Shown piece by piece: positions 8,094 to 16,599 of a stretch of DNA of 64,000 nt (positions within the stretch are counted from its first letter, which is position 1; each line of letters begins with the position of its first letter). Origin of the DNA: CAYMGM01 sp964390005 (lineage in GTDB: Bacteria > Pseudomonadota > Alphaproteobacteria > UBA9219); contig CAYMGM010000001.1 of the NCBI GenBank assembly GCA_964390005.1, positions 124,001 through 188,000 on the forward strand. The letters are read 5' to 3'. The notes under the pieces were generated by a model that made no database searches, had not been told where the DNA came from, and worked only from the letters and a program-made list of their open reading frames with translations. Position numbers and translations under genes: made by a program.

Positions 8094-8816
8094 CTATCTT
8101 TTCGCTTCAAGAGCGGCACATAGCGCGGCAAAAGTCTCGGAGACAGGGCTTGCCGCGCGGTGAGACAGATAAAAACCGCCCGTTTTGTGAAGCCAAGCCG
8201 TGACCGTTTGCGCCGGTTCTTCATCTGGCAAAAGCAAATGCAAAAAAACAAGCTGCGGCTGAAAGGTTGTAAACAAGCGAATGCGCGCTTGCCAGGTTTC
8301 CAAATCTTTTTCACGAAAACGACTGCACAAAACCAATTGAGCGCGGCGCGGGACAGGCGATAGCGGCGGTAAGGTATCGCTTGAAACGCAAGGCGGCAGA
8401 AGCGGGGCGGCAAAAGCGCCAAACCCGCCCGCGCCAATCATGGTGCTGGGCAGGGCGCTGTCCAGCCACATCAAACGGTCGCCGTCTTCCAGCTTTAAGC
8501 GGCCCAGGGCAAGCATCAAGGCATAGGCCTCATCCAAAAGCGCGCGCTGATCAAACAAATCGGGCGACCGCTCCAGCCAAAGGCAAAGGGTTTGGACGGC
8601 TTCGGTTTCTCTTTCGCGGACGATCAATTTGTCCGTTCGCGCCGATTGCCGCCAATCGATCAAGGTTGCCGCTTCGCCATCTTGATAGGGGCGAAAATGC
8701 CAATACCCATCATGGGGCGCAGGCGGGCGATGCGCGCGCACCGTTTGCCGAAAAATATGCGTTAGCCTTTCGGCTTCAAGCATCAAAGGATGGGTTGCGT
8801 GGGCGTCGCCTTGCAT
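8094..8816 (-). CDS. DUF58 domain protein
   Basis: Member of the DUF58 family, which is encoded next to MoxR ATPases and often resembles von Willebrand A domains. The hallmark RPYQDGE...IDWRQSAR...ERETE is visible at about residues 43-70. At 240 residues it is compact. There is no membrane helix, unlike longer DUF58 proteins. It starts six bases after the MoxR gene ends, so the two form an operon read leftward. The DUF4159 and VWA genes that often follow in Alphaproteobacteria are missing; the operon stops against the convergent gene ending at 8090. Likely role: working with MoxR in assembly or maturation of an envelope or metal-dependent complex (inference). Confidence 0.87.
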   Translation of the reverse strand: MQGDAHATHPLMLEAERLTHIFRQTVRAHRPPAPHDGYWHFRPYQDGEAATLIDWRQSARTDKLIVRERETEAVQTLCLWLERSPDLFDQRALLDEAYALMLALGRLKLEDGDRLMWLDSALPSTMIGAGGFGAFAAPLLPPCVSSDTLPPLSPVPRRAQLVLCSRFREKDLETWQARIRLFTTFQPQLVFLHLLLPDEEPAQTVTAWLHKTGGFYLSHRAASPVSETFAALCAALEAKR

Positions 8817-8822
8817 GTTTTC

Positions 8823-9836
8823 TTAGGCCGGGATTGTTTGTATCAGTGCATTCAAGACGTCTTTCATGGCCACGCCGTCGGCGCGAGCGCGGAAGTTTAA
8901 AGACATACGATGTTGCAGAACAGGGCGGATCAAAGCGCGCAGATCGTCAAAGGTGGGCGCAAGGCGTCCATCTAAAAGCGCGCGGGCGCGAATGCACAAA
9001 GCCAGGGCTTGCGACGCGCGCGGGCCGGGGCCCCATGCGACATAATCTTTGACGATGGGCAGGCTTGAGCCGTGCGGGCGGCCTTCGCGGACAAGCGTCA
9101 GAATGGCTTCGATGATTTTGTCGGCCACAGGCATTTGGCGAACCAAGGCCTGACAGTCTTTCAGATCTTGCGCATACAAAATGGTGCGCGGCGCAGTGTC
9201 GGCGGTCTGCATGACTGTCGTTTGCAGCATCATCTTTTCGGCTTCGCGCGACGGATAATCCATATCAATCTGAAGAAGAAAACGATCCAATTGAGCCTCG
9301 GGCAACGGATAGATGCCTTCTTGTTCCAACGGGTTTTGTGTTGCCAAGACATGGAACGGGCTGGGAAGCGCATGCTCACGCCCCGCGACGGTCACGCGGC
9401 GTTCTTGCATCGCTTGCAACAGCGCGGCTTGCGTGCGGGGGCTGGTACGGTTGATTTCATCGACCATCAGGAATTGGCTAAAAACAGGCCCCTGCACAAA
9501 ACGAAACGCACGTTTGCCGTAATCGCCTTCTTCCAAAACTTCAGCGCCGATCACATCCGATGGCATCAAATCGGGCGTGCATTGAATCCGGCGGCTTTCA
9601 AGCCCCAGAACTTTGGCCAGCGCCATAACAAGGCGCGTTTTGGCGACGCCAGGCAAACCAATCAGCAAGATATGCCCGCCCGAGACCAAGGCCGTCAGGG
9701 TATCTAAAATAGCTTGGTCTTGACCAAAGATCACACTTGCCGCTTCTTTGCGCGCATCGTTCAATTTGATGATGGCGATATCCAGCGCTTTCATCGTTTC
9801 GGCGCTTAACGGCTCGGTCGGGGAAAAATCAGACAC
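8823..9836 (-). CDS. MoxR family AAA+ ATPase
   Basis: MoxR-type AAA+ ATPase, a chaperone-like protein that remodels partner complexes. Visible motifs are Walker A GLPGVAKT, Walker B in FLMVDEINR, sensor and arginine-finger regions in ATQNPLEQEG and LDRFL. I place the start at the GTG at 9836 (protein begins VSDFSPTEP), because AAGGTGGG lies about seven bases upstream. An upstream in-frame TTG at 9923 would add 29 hydrophobic residues not expected in the family. It is followed directly by the DUF58 gene, the usual partner. Function is well supported at family level; the client complex is unknown. Confidence 0.92.
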   Translation of the reverse strand: MSDFSPTEPLSAETMKALDIAIIKLNDARKEAASVIFGQDQAILDTLTALVSGGHILLIGLPGVAKTRLVMALAKVLGLESRRIQCTPDLMPSDVIGAEVLEEGDYGKRAFRFVQGPVFSQFLMVDEINRTSPRTQAALLQAMQERRVTVAGREHALPSPFHVLATQNPLEQEGIYPLPEAQLDRFLLQIDMDYPSREAEKMMLQTTVMQTADTAPRTILYAQDLKDCQALVRQMPVADKIIEAILTLVREGRPHGSSLPIVKDYVAWGPGPRASQALALCIRARALLDGRLAPTFDDLRALIRPVLQHRMSLNFRARADGVAMKDVLNALIQTIPA

Positions 9837-9956
9837 GGAAAGACCCACCTTTGGCAAAAGAAACAACACAGAAAAACGTAGCAAACAGGTGTTAAGAAAT
9901 AGCAACGAAAGCCTTTTTTTCAAGATTTACCCCTAAAAAATGATTAAGATGCATCC

Positions 9957-11183
9957 ATGACAAAGCTTAAGGATTGGCCTTTCTTACACGACCCCGATTT
10001 GGCGCAGATTTGGGACGCTGTTGAGGCGCAGCAAACAGGTGTTTTGCGCGTCGTGGGCGGCATTGTGCGCGATACGCTGCTGGGGCGGCGTTTGGGCGAT
10101 TGTGATCTCGCCGTGGCTTTACCGCCGGATCAAGTCCGGGCGCTTTTGCAGGCTAAAGGGATCAAAGCCGTTCCGACAGGGCTGGCGCATGGAACGGTGA
10201 CGGCTGTGTGTGGTGGGCGCGGGTTTGAAATCACCAGCTTGCGTTGCGATGTCGCCACCGATGGTCGCCACGCGCAGGTCGCCTTTACGGACGATTGGGC
10301 CGAAGATGCGGCGCGTCGCGATTTTACGATCAATGCCTTGTATGTTGATCGGGCAGGGAAGCTTTACGATTTTGTTGGCGGACAGGCCGATCTTGCCGCG
10401 CGGCGCTTACGTTTTATTGGCGTGGCACTGGCGCGCTTGACCGAAGATTATTTGCGTCTTTTGCGCTATTTTCGCTTTGCGGCCGAGCTGGACTGGCCCG
10501 CCGATGATCTCGAAGCGCTGGCGGCTTGCGCGGCAGCGCGCACGCATCTTTCCAGCCTGTCGGTTGAGCGCATTTGGCACGAGGTGAAGCGCTTATTGGG
10601 GGCAGATGCTCCCTTGGGCGTTCTGACAAAGATGGAGCAAACCGGGGTTTTAGGTACGCTTTTACCTGAAAATACAGGGGTTGAGACCCTTGCGCGCCTT
10701 TTATCGTTCGCGGCGTCGGCTCCGGCTGAAACAGATGCCTTACCGCTTGTTTTGCTGCGGCTTTTATCTCTCTTGCCGCCAGATAAAGAAGCGATCGCGG
10801 TGCTGGCGAAGCGGTGGCATTTGTCAACGCGCGAGAAAAAAACGGCTTTGGTTCTTTTCGAGGTTGCCCATCGGTTTGATCGTGCCCTTGCGCCGCGCGC
10901 AGCCCTTTATGCGGCGCGCGCGCATCCTGTGGGGGGGCTGTTATTGGCCGCCGCGCAGGGAAAAATCGCGGACCTTGCCCCTTATTGGGCCGCCTTGCAG
11001 AAAGGGCCGCTTCCCGTTTTTCCTTTGAAAGGCAAGGATCTTCTGGCTTTAGGCATGCCGCAAGGCGCTCAGATTGCGGTGTTTTTGGCGCGTTTGGAGA
11101 GCTGGTGGATCGAGAACGACTTTAGACCCGATTTGACGGCTTGCCGTGAAAAAGCAAAAGCGTGGCTTGACGCTTCTGCTTAG
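9957..11183 (+). CDS. cca: CCA tRNA nucleotidyltransferase / poly(A) polymerase family
   Basis: Adds or repairs the 3' CCA of tRNAs. The nucleotidyltransferase head has GGIVRD at about residues 33-38, the metal-binding DCDLA motif, the RRDFTINAL motif at about 120-128, and a RLLRYFRFAAEL segment at the start of the helical neck. At 408 residues it is a standard alphaproteobacterial class II enzyme without an HD domain. It is divergent from moxR, with 120 bases between the two starts. Its last four bases overlap the end of the convergent DUF1150 gene. Poly(A) polymerase activity cannot be excluded, but the alphaproteobacterial context favours CCA addition. Confidence 0.94.
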   Translation: MTKLKDWPFLHDPDLAQIWDAVEAQQTGVLRVVGGIVRDTLLGRRLGDCDLAVALPPDQVRALLQAKGIKAVPTGLAHGTVTAVCGGRGFEITSLRCDVATDGRHAQVAFTDDWAEDAARRDFTINALYVDRAGKLYDFVGGQADLAARRLRFIGVALARLTEDYLRLLRYFRFAAELDWPADDLEALAACAAARTHLSSLSVERIWHEVKRLLGADAPLGVLTKMEQTGVLGTLLPENTGVETLARLLSFAASAPAETDALPLVLLRLLSLLPPDKEAIAVLAKRWHLSTREKKTALVLFEVAHRFDRALAPRAALYAARAHPVGGLLLAAAQGKIADLAPYWAALQKGPLPVFPLKGKDLLALGMPQGAQIAVFLARLESWWIENDFRPDLTACREKAKAWLDASA

Positions 11184-11392
11184 TGGACGCTTGTCGGCTC
11201 CATTTCGTTTTGACGGACGGTTGCAAAGGCTGTGTCACGCTCGGGAACCATCGCCAGCGGCGTGCCGTCGGCTGCGTAAATCGCATGAACACGCTGTCCC
11301 GCGATCTGGATCACTTTGATATAGGCCGTATCGTCAAGACCCAACCGAAAAAACTCTTCTTTGCTCGGCGGGCGTGTCATACCTGTTAGCAT
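11180..11392 (-). CDS. DUF1150 family small protein
   Basis: Small alphaproteobacterial protein of unknown function. The pattern AYIKV...AADGTPLAMV and the C-terminal EPTSVH are the DUF1150 hallmarks. I choose the ATG at 11392, preceded by GGGGTGGTTGGA. A GTG three codons upstream and an ATG four codons downstream are alternatives. In many Alphaproteobacteria this gene sits beside a small heat-shock protein (Hsp20) gene, but no Hsp20 gene is present here. It is convergent with cca and overlaps it by four bases. Confidence 0.85.
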   Translation of the reverse strand: MLTGMTRPPSKEEFFRLGLDDTAYIKVIQIAGQRVHAIYAADGTPLAMVPERDTAFATVRQNEMEPTSVH

Positions 11393-11720
11393 TCCAACCA
11401 CCCCTTTCGTTACCCTGCTTTTTCATCGAAAAAGCGAAACAAATAGCCGCATACTTACGAGAATAGCGAAAAGCCCATAAGAAATCCTTAATTACGAACC
11501 CGGATTGATGCTGTTTCTTAAAAAAGGCCTCTTTCTTAAAGATGGGAAGGCATGGGCGTTTTGACAAGAGGGCTTGCGGTTGATTGCGAATCAATTGAAT
11601 CTTGCTAAGATGCAAACCTAACGTGATAGAAAAAGTGCGTTCATGCCTTTTGTCTTGATCGCTTGGACTGTTTCTTTTCCGGCCTTTCTCTTGGCCCCCT
11701 AACCAACGGATATCTTAACC
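11393..11720. other. Intergenic region with a possible 19-codon hydrophobic ORF
   Basis: A 328-base gap. Bases 11643-11702 encode MPFVLIAWTVSFPAFLLAP, a 19-residue hydrophobic peptide ending 18 bases before the next gene. Its ribosome-binding site is weak, so it may be a chance ORF, a membrane micropeptide or a leader. TTGAT-N5-ATCAA at 11580-11594 resembles an FNR site with a spacer one base too long. Nothing else is convincing. Confidence 0.4.
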
Positions 11721-12056
11721 ATGGCCCAGAAAATCCTTTATTGGAGCTCGATCGTTTTAGCCGGTCTGGCTCTGGTTTTGTTTTTGGCGAATGCGACGCT
11801 GATTTCGCGTAACCAAAAGATGCAAGCTGAAGTGGCTTCGCGCCAGTCGACGATGGAATTGTTTACGGTCTTGAGCCCGCTGAACCAAAATCTGGCACAG
11901 ATTATGGCCCAGTCTGCCGTGAAAAATCACGACGAAGCGATGCGCGAATTGCTCGCCTCGCAGGGCATCACAATCAACAATAATGAAGCGGCAAAAGAAG
12001 CGCCGAAGGCGCCTGCCGCGCCTGCCGCCGATGCCGCGAAAACCGACAAGAAATAA
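11721..12056 (+). CDS. Small membrane-anchored protein of unknown function
   Basis: Not recognised. One N-terminal transmembrane helix at about residues 7-26 (ILYWSSIVLAGLALVLFLAN), then a helical, probably periplasmic region and an Ala/Pro/Lys-rich flexible tail ending DAAKTDKK. It is followed after 12 bases by a second small anchored protein with the same layout (helix, helical part, Pro/Ala-rich tail). The pair ends at a strong terminator. This suggests a two-subunit membrane complex or two diverged copies. The Shine-Dalgarno is weak. Confidence reflects coding potential, not function. Confidence 0.72.
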   Translation: MAQKILYWSSIVLAGLALVLFLANATLISRNQKMQAEVASRQSTMELFTVLSPLNQNLAQIMAQSAVKNHDEAMRELLASQGITINNNEAAKEAPKAPAAPAADAAKTDKK

Positions 12057-12068
12057 GGGAGAGTTTCG

Positions 12069-12515
12069 ATGAGCCAAGATAAATGCACCAGCGGCGATAT
12101 GCCCTGCCTGTTGCTTCCGATTTTTCTCGTCTCGCTGACGATGGCGGGCTTTTTCGGTTTTCAGTCGTATCAGGTGTTAAAAGAAAAGACATCGCTTGAG
12201 CTGGCCTATCATCAGCAAGAAGAGCCGTTGAAAGCCGTCGATAATATGTCCAAGCAAATGGGGGGCCTGATCACCGGGATGAAAAAGCTAATGGATCAAG
12301 GCAATCCTCACGCCAAGGAAATCATGGAAAAGCTGGTCGCCGAGACTCAAATGTCGGCGCGTAGCGGTAACCGTGGCGCGATGTTCCTGCTTGATCGGAT
12401 GATCTCGGGCGGTATTTTGCGCGTCGAAAAGCCGGGCGAGGCAGGTAATGCTGCCGAAAAAGCCCCTGTTCCGGCAGCGTCTGAGCCCGCCACGCGCGGG
12501 CCCGTGAAGCCATAA
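12069..12515 (+). CDS. Small membrane-anchored protein of unknown function
   Basis: Not recognised. After a short N-terminus with two Cys residues (CTSGDMPC), a hydrophobic helix covers about residues 13-33, followed by an amphipathic, Met-rich helical region (QMGGLITGMKKLM) and a Pro/Ala-rich tail. GGGAGAG precedes the ATG by seven bases. It forms an operon with the similar 111-residue protein just upstream. The two share architecture rather than obvious sequence identity. A rho-independent terminator follows at 12537. A role in the cell envelope is an inference from topology. Confidence 0.78.
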   Translation: MSQDKCTSGDMPCLLLPIFLVSLTMAGFFGFQSYQVLKEKTSLELAYHQQEEPLKAVDNMSKQMGGLITGMKKLMDQGNPHAKEIMEKLVAETQMSARSGNRGAMFLLDRMISGGILRVEKPGEAGNAAEKAPVPAASEPATRGPVKP

Positions 12516-12536
12516 GCGGCGCATGCATTCTCAGAT

Positions 12537-12566
12537 AAAGGGGGCCTTTACGGCCCCCTTTGTTTT
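12537..12566 (+). terminator. Rho-independent terminator after the small-membrane-protein pair
   Basis: Perfect stem GGGGGCC (12540-12546), loop TTTAC, stem GGCCCCC (12552-12558), then TTTGTTTT. It closes the two-gene unit 11721-12515. Confidence 0.88.
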
Positions 12567-12865
12567 AGAAAAAACGATGCCGGAAATATGAAAGGGAATA
12601 CGTGCTTGAAGCCCTTTAAAAGGCATGATAGGCTTTGCCCATGATGCAGCGCCTCTCTCATGCAGCTTTTCAGGCTGCCAACGCACAGGAAGTCGGTCTT
12701 CGCCGGTCTTTCGGCGTTTTCGATGCGCGTTATGCTTTCTTTTATTGGTTCCGGTAAAACCGGATCAACGCAGCCTTTTCCCCCTTACAATTTGTTTTCC
12801 TTCTTTGCCCTTGATGGCAAGGCAGGCGTTTATCAAACGTTGCAAGACAATCAGGAAGAAATCAA
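12567..12865. other. Gap upstream of the DAHP synthase gene, possible 69-codon ORF
   Basis: About 300 bases without a firm gene. One ORF, 12660-12869, starts MQLFRLPTHRKS and its TGA overlaps the ATG of the next gene (ATGA), an arrangement typical of coupled genes. It has rare AGG codons, no recognisable family and no clear ribosome-binding site, so it is not called as a gene. Short GC hairpins such as CCGGTAAAACCGG lie within it. Confidence 0.35.
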
Positions 12866-14284
12866 ATGACACTGGATCCGATGCCCCCCTTAGAGATGGA
12901 AGATTACAAGCCTGAATCTGAATGGACGCCTGCAAGTTGGCGCGGCAAAAAGGCTGGGCAACAACCGGCCTATGACGATCCTGCGGCGTTGCGCGATGCC
13001 GAAGTCCGTCTTGGCAAATTGCCGCCGCTTGTTTTTGCAGGGGAAGCACGCAAGCTGAAAAAGAATTTGGCGCGCGTGGCGGCTGGCAACGCTTTCCTGT
13101 TTATGGGGGGCGATTGCGCTGAAAGCTTTTCCGAGTTCAGCGCCAACAACATTCGCGACACGTTCCGCGTTATTTTGCAAATGTCGATCGTATTGATTTT
13201 CGGCGGCGCGACCCCGGTTATCAAAGTGGGACGCATGGCGGGCCAATTTGGCAAGCCGCGCAGCGACGACAACGAAACGCGCGATGGCGTCAGCTTGCCC
13301 AGTTATCGCGGCGACATCATCAACGATCTGGCCTTTACGCCTGAAGCGCGGCGACCCGATCCCGAGCGTATGATTGCCGCCTATAACCAAGCGGCGGCGA
13401 CGTTGAACTTGCTGCGCGCTTTTGCGCAAGGCGGCTACGCCGATTTGCATGAGGTGCATCGTTGGAATCTGGGCTTTGTCGAGCGCAGTTTACAAGGTGC
13501 CCGTTACCGCGATATCGCGCGCCGTATCGACGAAGCGTTAGAATTCATGTCGGCTTGCGGCGTGACAAGCGAGACGACAAAGTTTATGCGCGAGACCGAG
13601 TTTTACACCGCGCATGAAGGCTTGTTGCTGCCTTACGAAGAAGCGCTAACGCGCATCGACAGCACGACGGGCGATTGGTACGACGTGTCGGCGCACATGC
13701 TGTGGGTCGGTGATCGCACGCGCGCACCCGATGGCGCGCATGTCGAGTTTTTGCGCGGCGTTAAAAATCCGATTGGTCTGAAATGTGGCCCGACGTTGCC
13801 GCCGGATGATCTCATCCGCTTGATCGATCTTTTGAACCCGCAGAACGAGCCGGGACGTCTGACATTAATCGCGCGTATGGGGGTGGACAAGGTCGGCGAT
13901 TACCTGGCGCCGCTTTTGCGTAAAGTGAAGGAAGAAGGGCGGCAAGTCGTTTGGTGTTCGGACCCCATGCATGGCAATGTCGAAAAGACAAGCGTTGGGT
14001 ATAAGACTCGCGATTTCGACAGAATCCTGTCCGAAGCCCGCAGCTTTTTCGAGATCTGCACAGCCGAAAACGTCTGGCCAGGCGGCATCCATCTGGAAAT
14101 GACCGGTTGCGATGTGACGGAATGTGTCGGCGGCGCGGCTCAATTGACCGAAGCCGATCTTTCAAGCCGCTATCTGACGCATTGCGATCCGCGCTTGAAT
14201 GCCTCTCAAGCCCTTGAAATGGCGTTTCTTGTTGCCGATCACTTGAAAACGTTACGCGCCTGTAAACCGGCGCTTGACGACTAA
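12866..14284 (+). CDS. aroG: Class II 3-deoxy-7-phosphoheptulonate (DAHP) synthase
   Basis: Condenses phosphoenolpyruvate and erythrose 4-phosphate in the first step of the shikimate pathway. The 472-residue length and motifs are those of the plant-like class II family: GGDCAESF, GRMAGQFGKPRS, KCGPT, SDPMHGN, and GIHLEMTGCDVTECVGG near the C-terminus. The Cys in GGDCAE is a conserved metal ligand. AGGAAGA lies ahead of the ATG. It stands alone as a transcription unit, bounded by a hairpin terminator at 14294. Class II naming varies between species (aroF, aroG or aroH). Confidence 0.96.
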   Translation: MTLDPMPPLEMEDYKPESEWTPASWRGKKAGQQPAYDDPAALRDAEVRLGKLPPLVFAGEARKLKKNLARVAAGNAFLFMGGDCAESFSEFSANNIRDTFRVILQMSIVLIFGGATPVIKVGRMAGQFGKPRSDDNETRDGVSLPSYRGDIINDLAFTPEARRPDPERMIAAYNQAAATLNLLRAFAQGGYADLHEVHRWNLGFVERSLQGARYRDIARRIDEALEFMSACGVTSETTKFMRETEFYTAHEGLLLPYEEALTRIDSTTGDWYDVSAHMLWVGDRTRAPDGAHVEFLRGVKNPIGLKCGPTLPPDDLIRLIDLLNPQNEPGRLTLIARMGVDKVGDYLAPLLRKVKEEGRQVVWCSDPMHGNVEKTSVGYKTRDFDRILSEARSFFEICTAENVWPGGIHLEMTGCDVTECVGGAAQLTEADLSSRYLTHCDPRLNASQALEMAFLVADHLKTLRACKPALDD

Positions 14285-14293
14285 AAAGAACAA

Positions 14294-14350
14294 AAGACGC
14301 GTCGCTTGAAGGGCTTGGGGCCCAAAAGGCGACGCGTCTTCTCCTCGTTT
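14294..14350 (+). terminator. Hairpin terminator after the DAHP synthase gene
   Basis: Perfect 12-base arms AAGACGCGTCGC (14294-14305) and GCGACGCGTCTT (14329-14340), with an inner GGGC...GGGCCC hairpin in the loop. The following CTCCTCGTTT is a poor T tract, so termination may be partial. Confidence 0.6.
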
Positions 14351-14474
14351 GACTATATCTCCTTGGCGTTAACGGTAAATACGTTTATGCTCGCTGAAAG
14401 CAGCGTCAGGCGGTGGGTTTTGGCCCTCGCATGGCCCCCATTTTATCCCTCGATTTAGACAAGGAGGCTTTCCT

Positions 14475-14867
14475 ATGAAGCGACAAATTTATCTTGCCGC
14501 GGCGTTTTTCGCGCTGATGACGGCTCCGGCTCTGGCAGGAACCGCGACCTATACGGACGGGACCGGCGCGTGGCGCTCGACCGGGTGCAAACCGCCCAGC
14601 CCACCGGCCGCTTATTCTTATGACCCTGAAGTTGCCGCTGAAAATTTGAACAGTACGATGCAACGGAACAATGCCTATGTCGATGCCGTGCACGACTATA
14701 TGGACTGCGTCAGCAAAGAAGCGCAAAAAGATGCCGAATCTGCGTCAAAGATGATTATCGATGCGGCCCAAGCCGATATCGTAGCCATTCAAAAACAGGC
14801 CGAAGCCGTGCAAACGCGTCTGCCTGCTGGGCCCCAGCCCGAAGCCACGAAAAAGCATAAGCGCTAA
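14475..14867 (+). CDS. Small exported protein of unknown function
   Basis: Not recognised. A signal peptide is clear (MKRQIYLAAAFFALMTAPALA, cleavage after ALA). The 109-residue mature part has two Cys residues about 45 residues apart (TGCKPP and MDCVSK), which could form a disulfide. A helical region with Asp/Ala/Lys follows and the end is basic (KKHKR). AAGGAGG sits eight bases before the ATG, so translation should be strong. It lies alone between the DAHP synthase and nadE genes. Confidence 0.82.
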   Translation: MKRQIYLAAAFFALMTAPALAGTATYTDGTGAWRSTGCKPPSPPAAYSYDPEVAAENLNSTMQRNNAYVDAVHDYMDCVSKEAQKDAESASKMIIDAAQADIVAIQKQAEAVQTRLPAGPQPEATKKHKR

Positions 14868-14920
14868 GCGGCGTTTGTGATGACGACTGTCTTATAGGTT
14901 GATGCAAAAAGGGGGAAGCT

Positions 14921-16567
14921 ATGAAGGTCGCGCTTGCGCAGCTGGATCCTGTTGTTGGCGATGTGGCTGGCAATGTAAGCCGATTGGCTTCCCGTTGGGG
15001 CGAGGCGGCGCAAAATGGCGCCGACCTTTTGATCGCGACCGAGCTGTATGTGACGGGCTATCCGCCTGAGGATTTGGTTTTAAAACCAAGCCTTCAGAAA
15101 CTCGTTACCGACGCCGTTGAAGGGCTGGCGCGGATGACGGCCTCGGGGCCCGCCATTTTGCTGGGCGCGCCGTGGATGATCGACGGCAAGCTGTATAACG
15201 CGGCGTTGTTGCTTGACGGCGGCGTTGTCTCGGCGGTTGTCCGCAAGCAGTTTTTGCCGAACGAAGGGCCCTTTGACGAAAAGCGGGCCTTTGTCTGCGC
15301 GCCTGAAAGCCAAGAGCCTGTCGCATGGCGCGGCATGAAGCTTGGCGTCATGATCTGCGAAGACATGTGGAAGGAAGGGCCGTCTGCGTACCTGCGCGAT
15401 CAAGGGGCGCAGCTTTTGATCGTTTTGAACGGCAGTCCCTTTGAGCTTGGCAAGCAAATCCAGCGGCACAATCTGGCGATCGAGCGTGCGCGTGAGACGG
15501 GCTTGCCGCTGATTTATATCAATCATGTCGGCGGGCAGGACGAGCTTGTTTTTGAAGGCGGTTCGTTTGTTATGTCGGCAGAAGGCGAACTGGTTCTTCA
15601 AGCGCCGTTTTGGGAAGAGTCTCTTGTCCCCGTTGTCTTTCAAGAAACAGACGGCAAGCTTGTGCCCGAAAGCGGTAGCGTCGCTTCGATTCAGGATCGT
15701 GAAGAAGCGCTTTACATGGCTTTGATGACGGGGCTGCGCGACCATGTGCGGAAAAACAAGTTTTCGCGCGTGATCTTGGGGCTTTCCGGCGGGATTGATT
15801 GCGCCCTGATCGCGGCCTTGGCCGTCGATGCTTTGGGGGCCGATCTTGTGCGCTTTGTGATGATTCCCGCGCCGTCGATGCCTATTGAAAATATCGACGA
15901 TGCAACGGCTGTGGCGCGCGCGCTGGGCAAGCCTTTGGCCTCGTTGCCAGCTTCGCCCGCTTTGGCTGCTTTTGATCAAATCTTGGCGGTTCAGTTTATG
16001 GGCTGTCAGCCCGATATGACGGAAATCAACATCGAAAGCCGCTGCCGTAGCGTCATGTTGATGGCTTTGGCCGATAAAAGCCATGCCTTGCTGCTGGCCT
16101 CGGTTAACAAGACCGAACTGGCGGTGGGGTTTGCGGCCTTGTACGGCGAAATGGCGGGCGCTTATGCCCCCCTTAAAGATGTCTATAAAACAGATGTCTA
16201 TCGTTTAGCCCGCTGGCGTAACACACATGTTCCGGCGACGGGGCGCGGGCCTTCCGAGACCATTTTCCCTGAATCTGTTTTGGCTAAAACGCCGTCCAGC
16301 GACCGCTATGCGATGATCGAGACCGAAGACCCCATGCCGGCCTCCAGCGAATTGGACGATATTTTGACCGGCCTTGTCGAAGACGATCTGGGCGTCGCCG
16401 AGATGGCCGAGCGCGGTATCGAGGCCTCTTTAGTGAGGCGCGTTCTGTTGCGGCTAGACCGGGCCGAATATAAACGCCGCCAAGCCCCGCCGGGGCCGAA
16501 AGTTTCACGTCGCCATTTGACGCGGGACCGCAGATATCCTATGACGAACAGATATTTGGACGACTAA
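14921..16567 (+). CDS. nadE: Glutamine-dependent NAD+ synthetase
   Basis: Makes NAD+ from deamido-NAD+ with glutamine as nitrogen donor. Two domains are visible. The N-terminal nitrilase-type glutaminase has the triad Glu41 (IATEL), Lys109 (RKQFLPN) and Cys146 (VMICEDMW). The C-terminal synthetase has the ATP-binding SGGID motif in LGLSGGIDCAL at about residues 282-292 and SVNKTELAVGF further on. At 548 residues it is the usual length for bacterial two-domain NadE. GGGGGAAGC precedes the ATG. It is followed after 32 bases by purC, possibly as one operon. Confidence 0.96.
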   Translation: MKVALAQLDPVVGDVAGNVSRLASRWGEAAQNGADLLIATELYVTGYPPEDLVLKPSLQKLVTDAVEGLARMTASGPAILLGAPWMIDGKLYNAALLLDGGVVSAVVRKQFLPNEGPFDEKRAFVCAPESQEPVAWRGMKLGVMICEDMWKEGPSAYLRDQGAQLLIVLNGSPFELGKQIQRHNLAIERARETGLPLIYINHVGGQDELVFEGGSFVMSAEGELVLQAPFWEESLVPVVFQETDGKLVPESGSVASIQDREEALYMALMTGLRDHVRKNKFSRVILGLSGGIDCALIAALAVDALGADLVRFVMIPAPSMPIENIDDATAVARALGKPLASLPASPALAAFDQILAVQFMGCQPDMTEINIESRCRSVMLMALADKSHALLLASVNKTELAVGFAALYGEMAGAYAPLKDVYKTDVYRLARWRNTHVPATGRGPSETIFPESVLAKTPSSDRYAMIETEDPMPASSELDDILTGLVEDDLGVAEMAERGIEASLVRRVLLRLDRAEYKRRQAPPGPKVSRRHLTRDRRYPMTNRYLDD

Positions 16568-16599
16568 CCGCCGTTCTTCCGAAAAATGAGAGACCTTTG

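Noticed and set aside
9837..9923. Upstream TTG start for the MoxR ATPase
   Set aside because: It would add 29 hydrophobic residues not found in the family; the GTG at 9836 has a better ribosome-binding site.
11580..11594. FNR-like site TTGAT-N5-ATCAA
   Set aside because: The spacer is five bases instead of four, so FNR half-sites are out of phase; no anaerobic gene follows.
15080..16084. 334-codon ORF antisense to nadE
   Set aside because: No family resemblance; lies wholly within the conserved NAD synthetase gene on the other strand.
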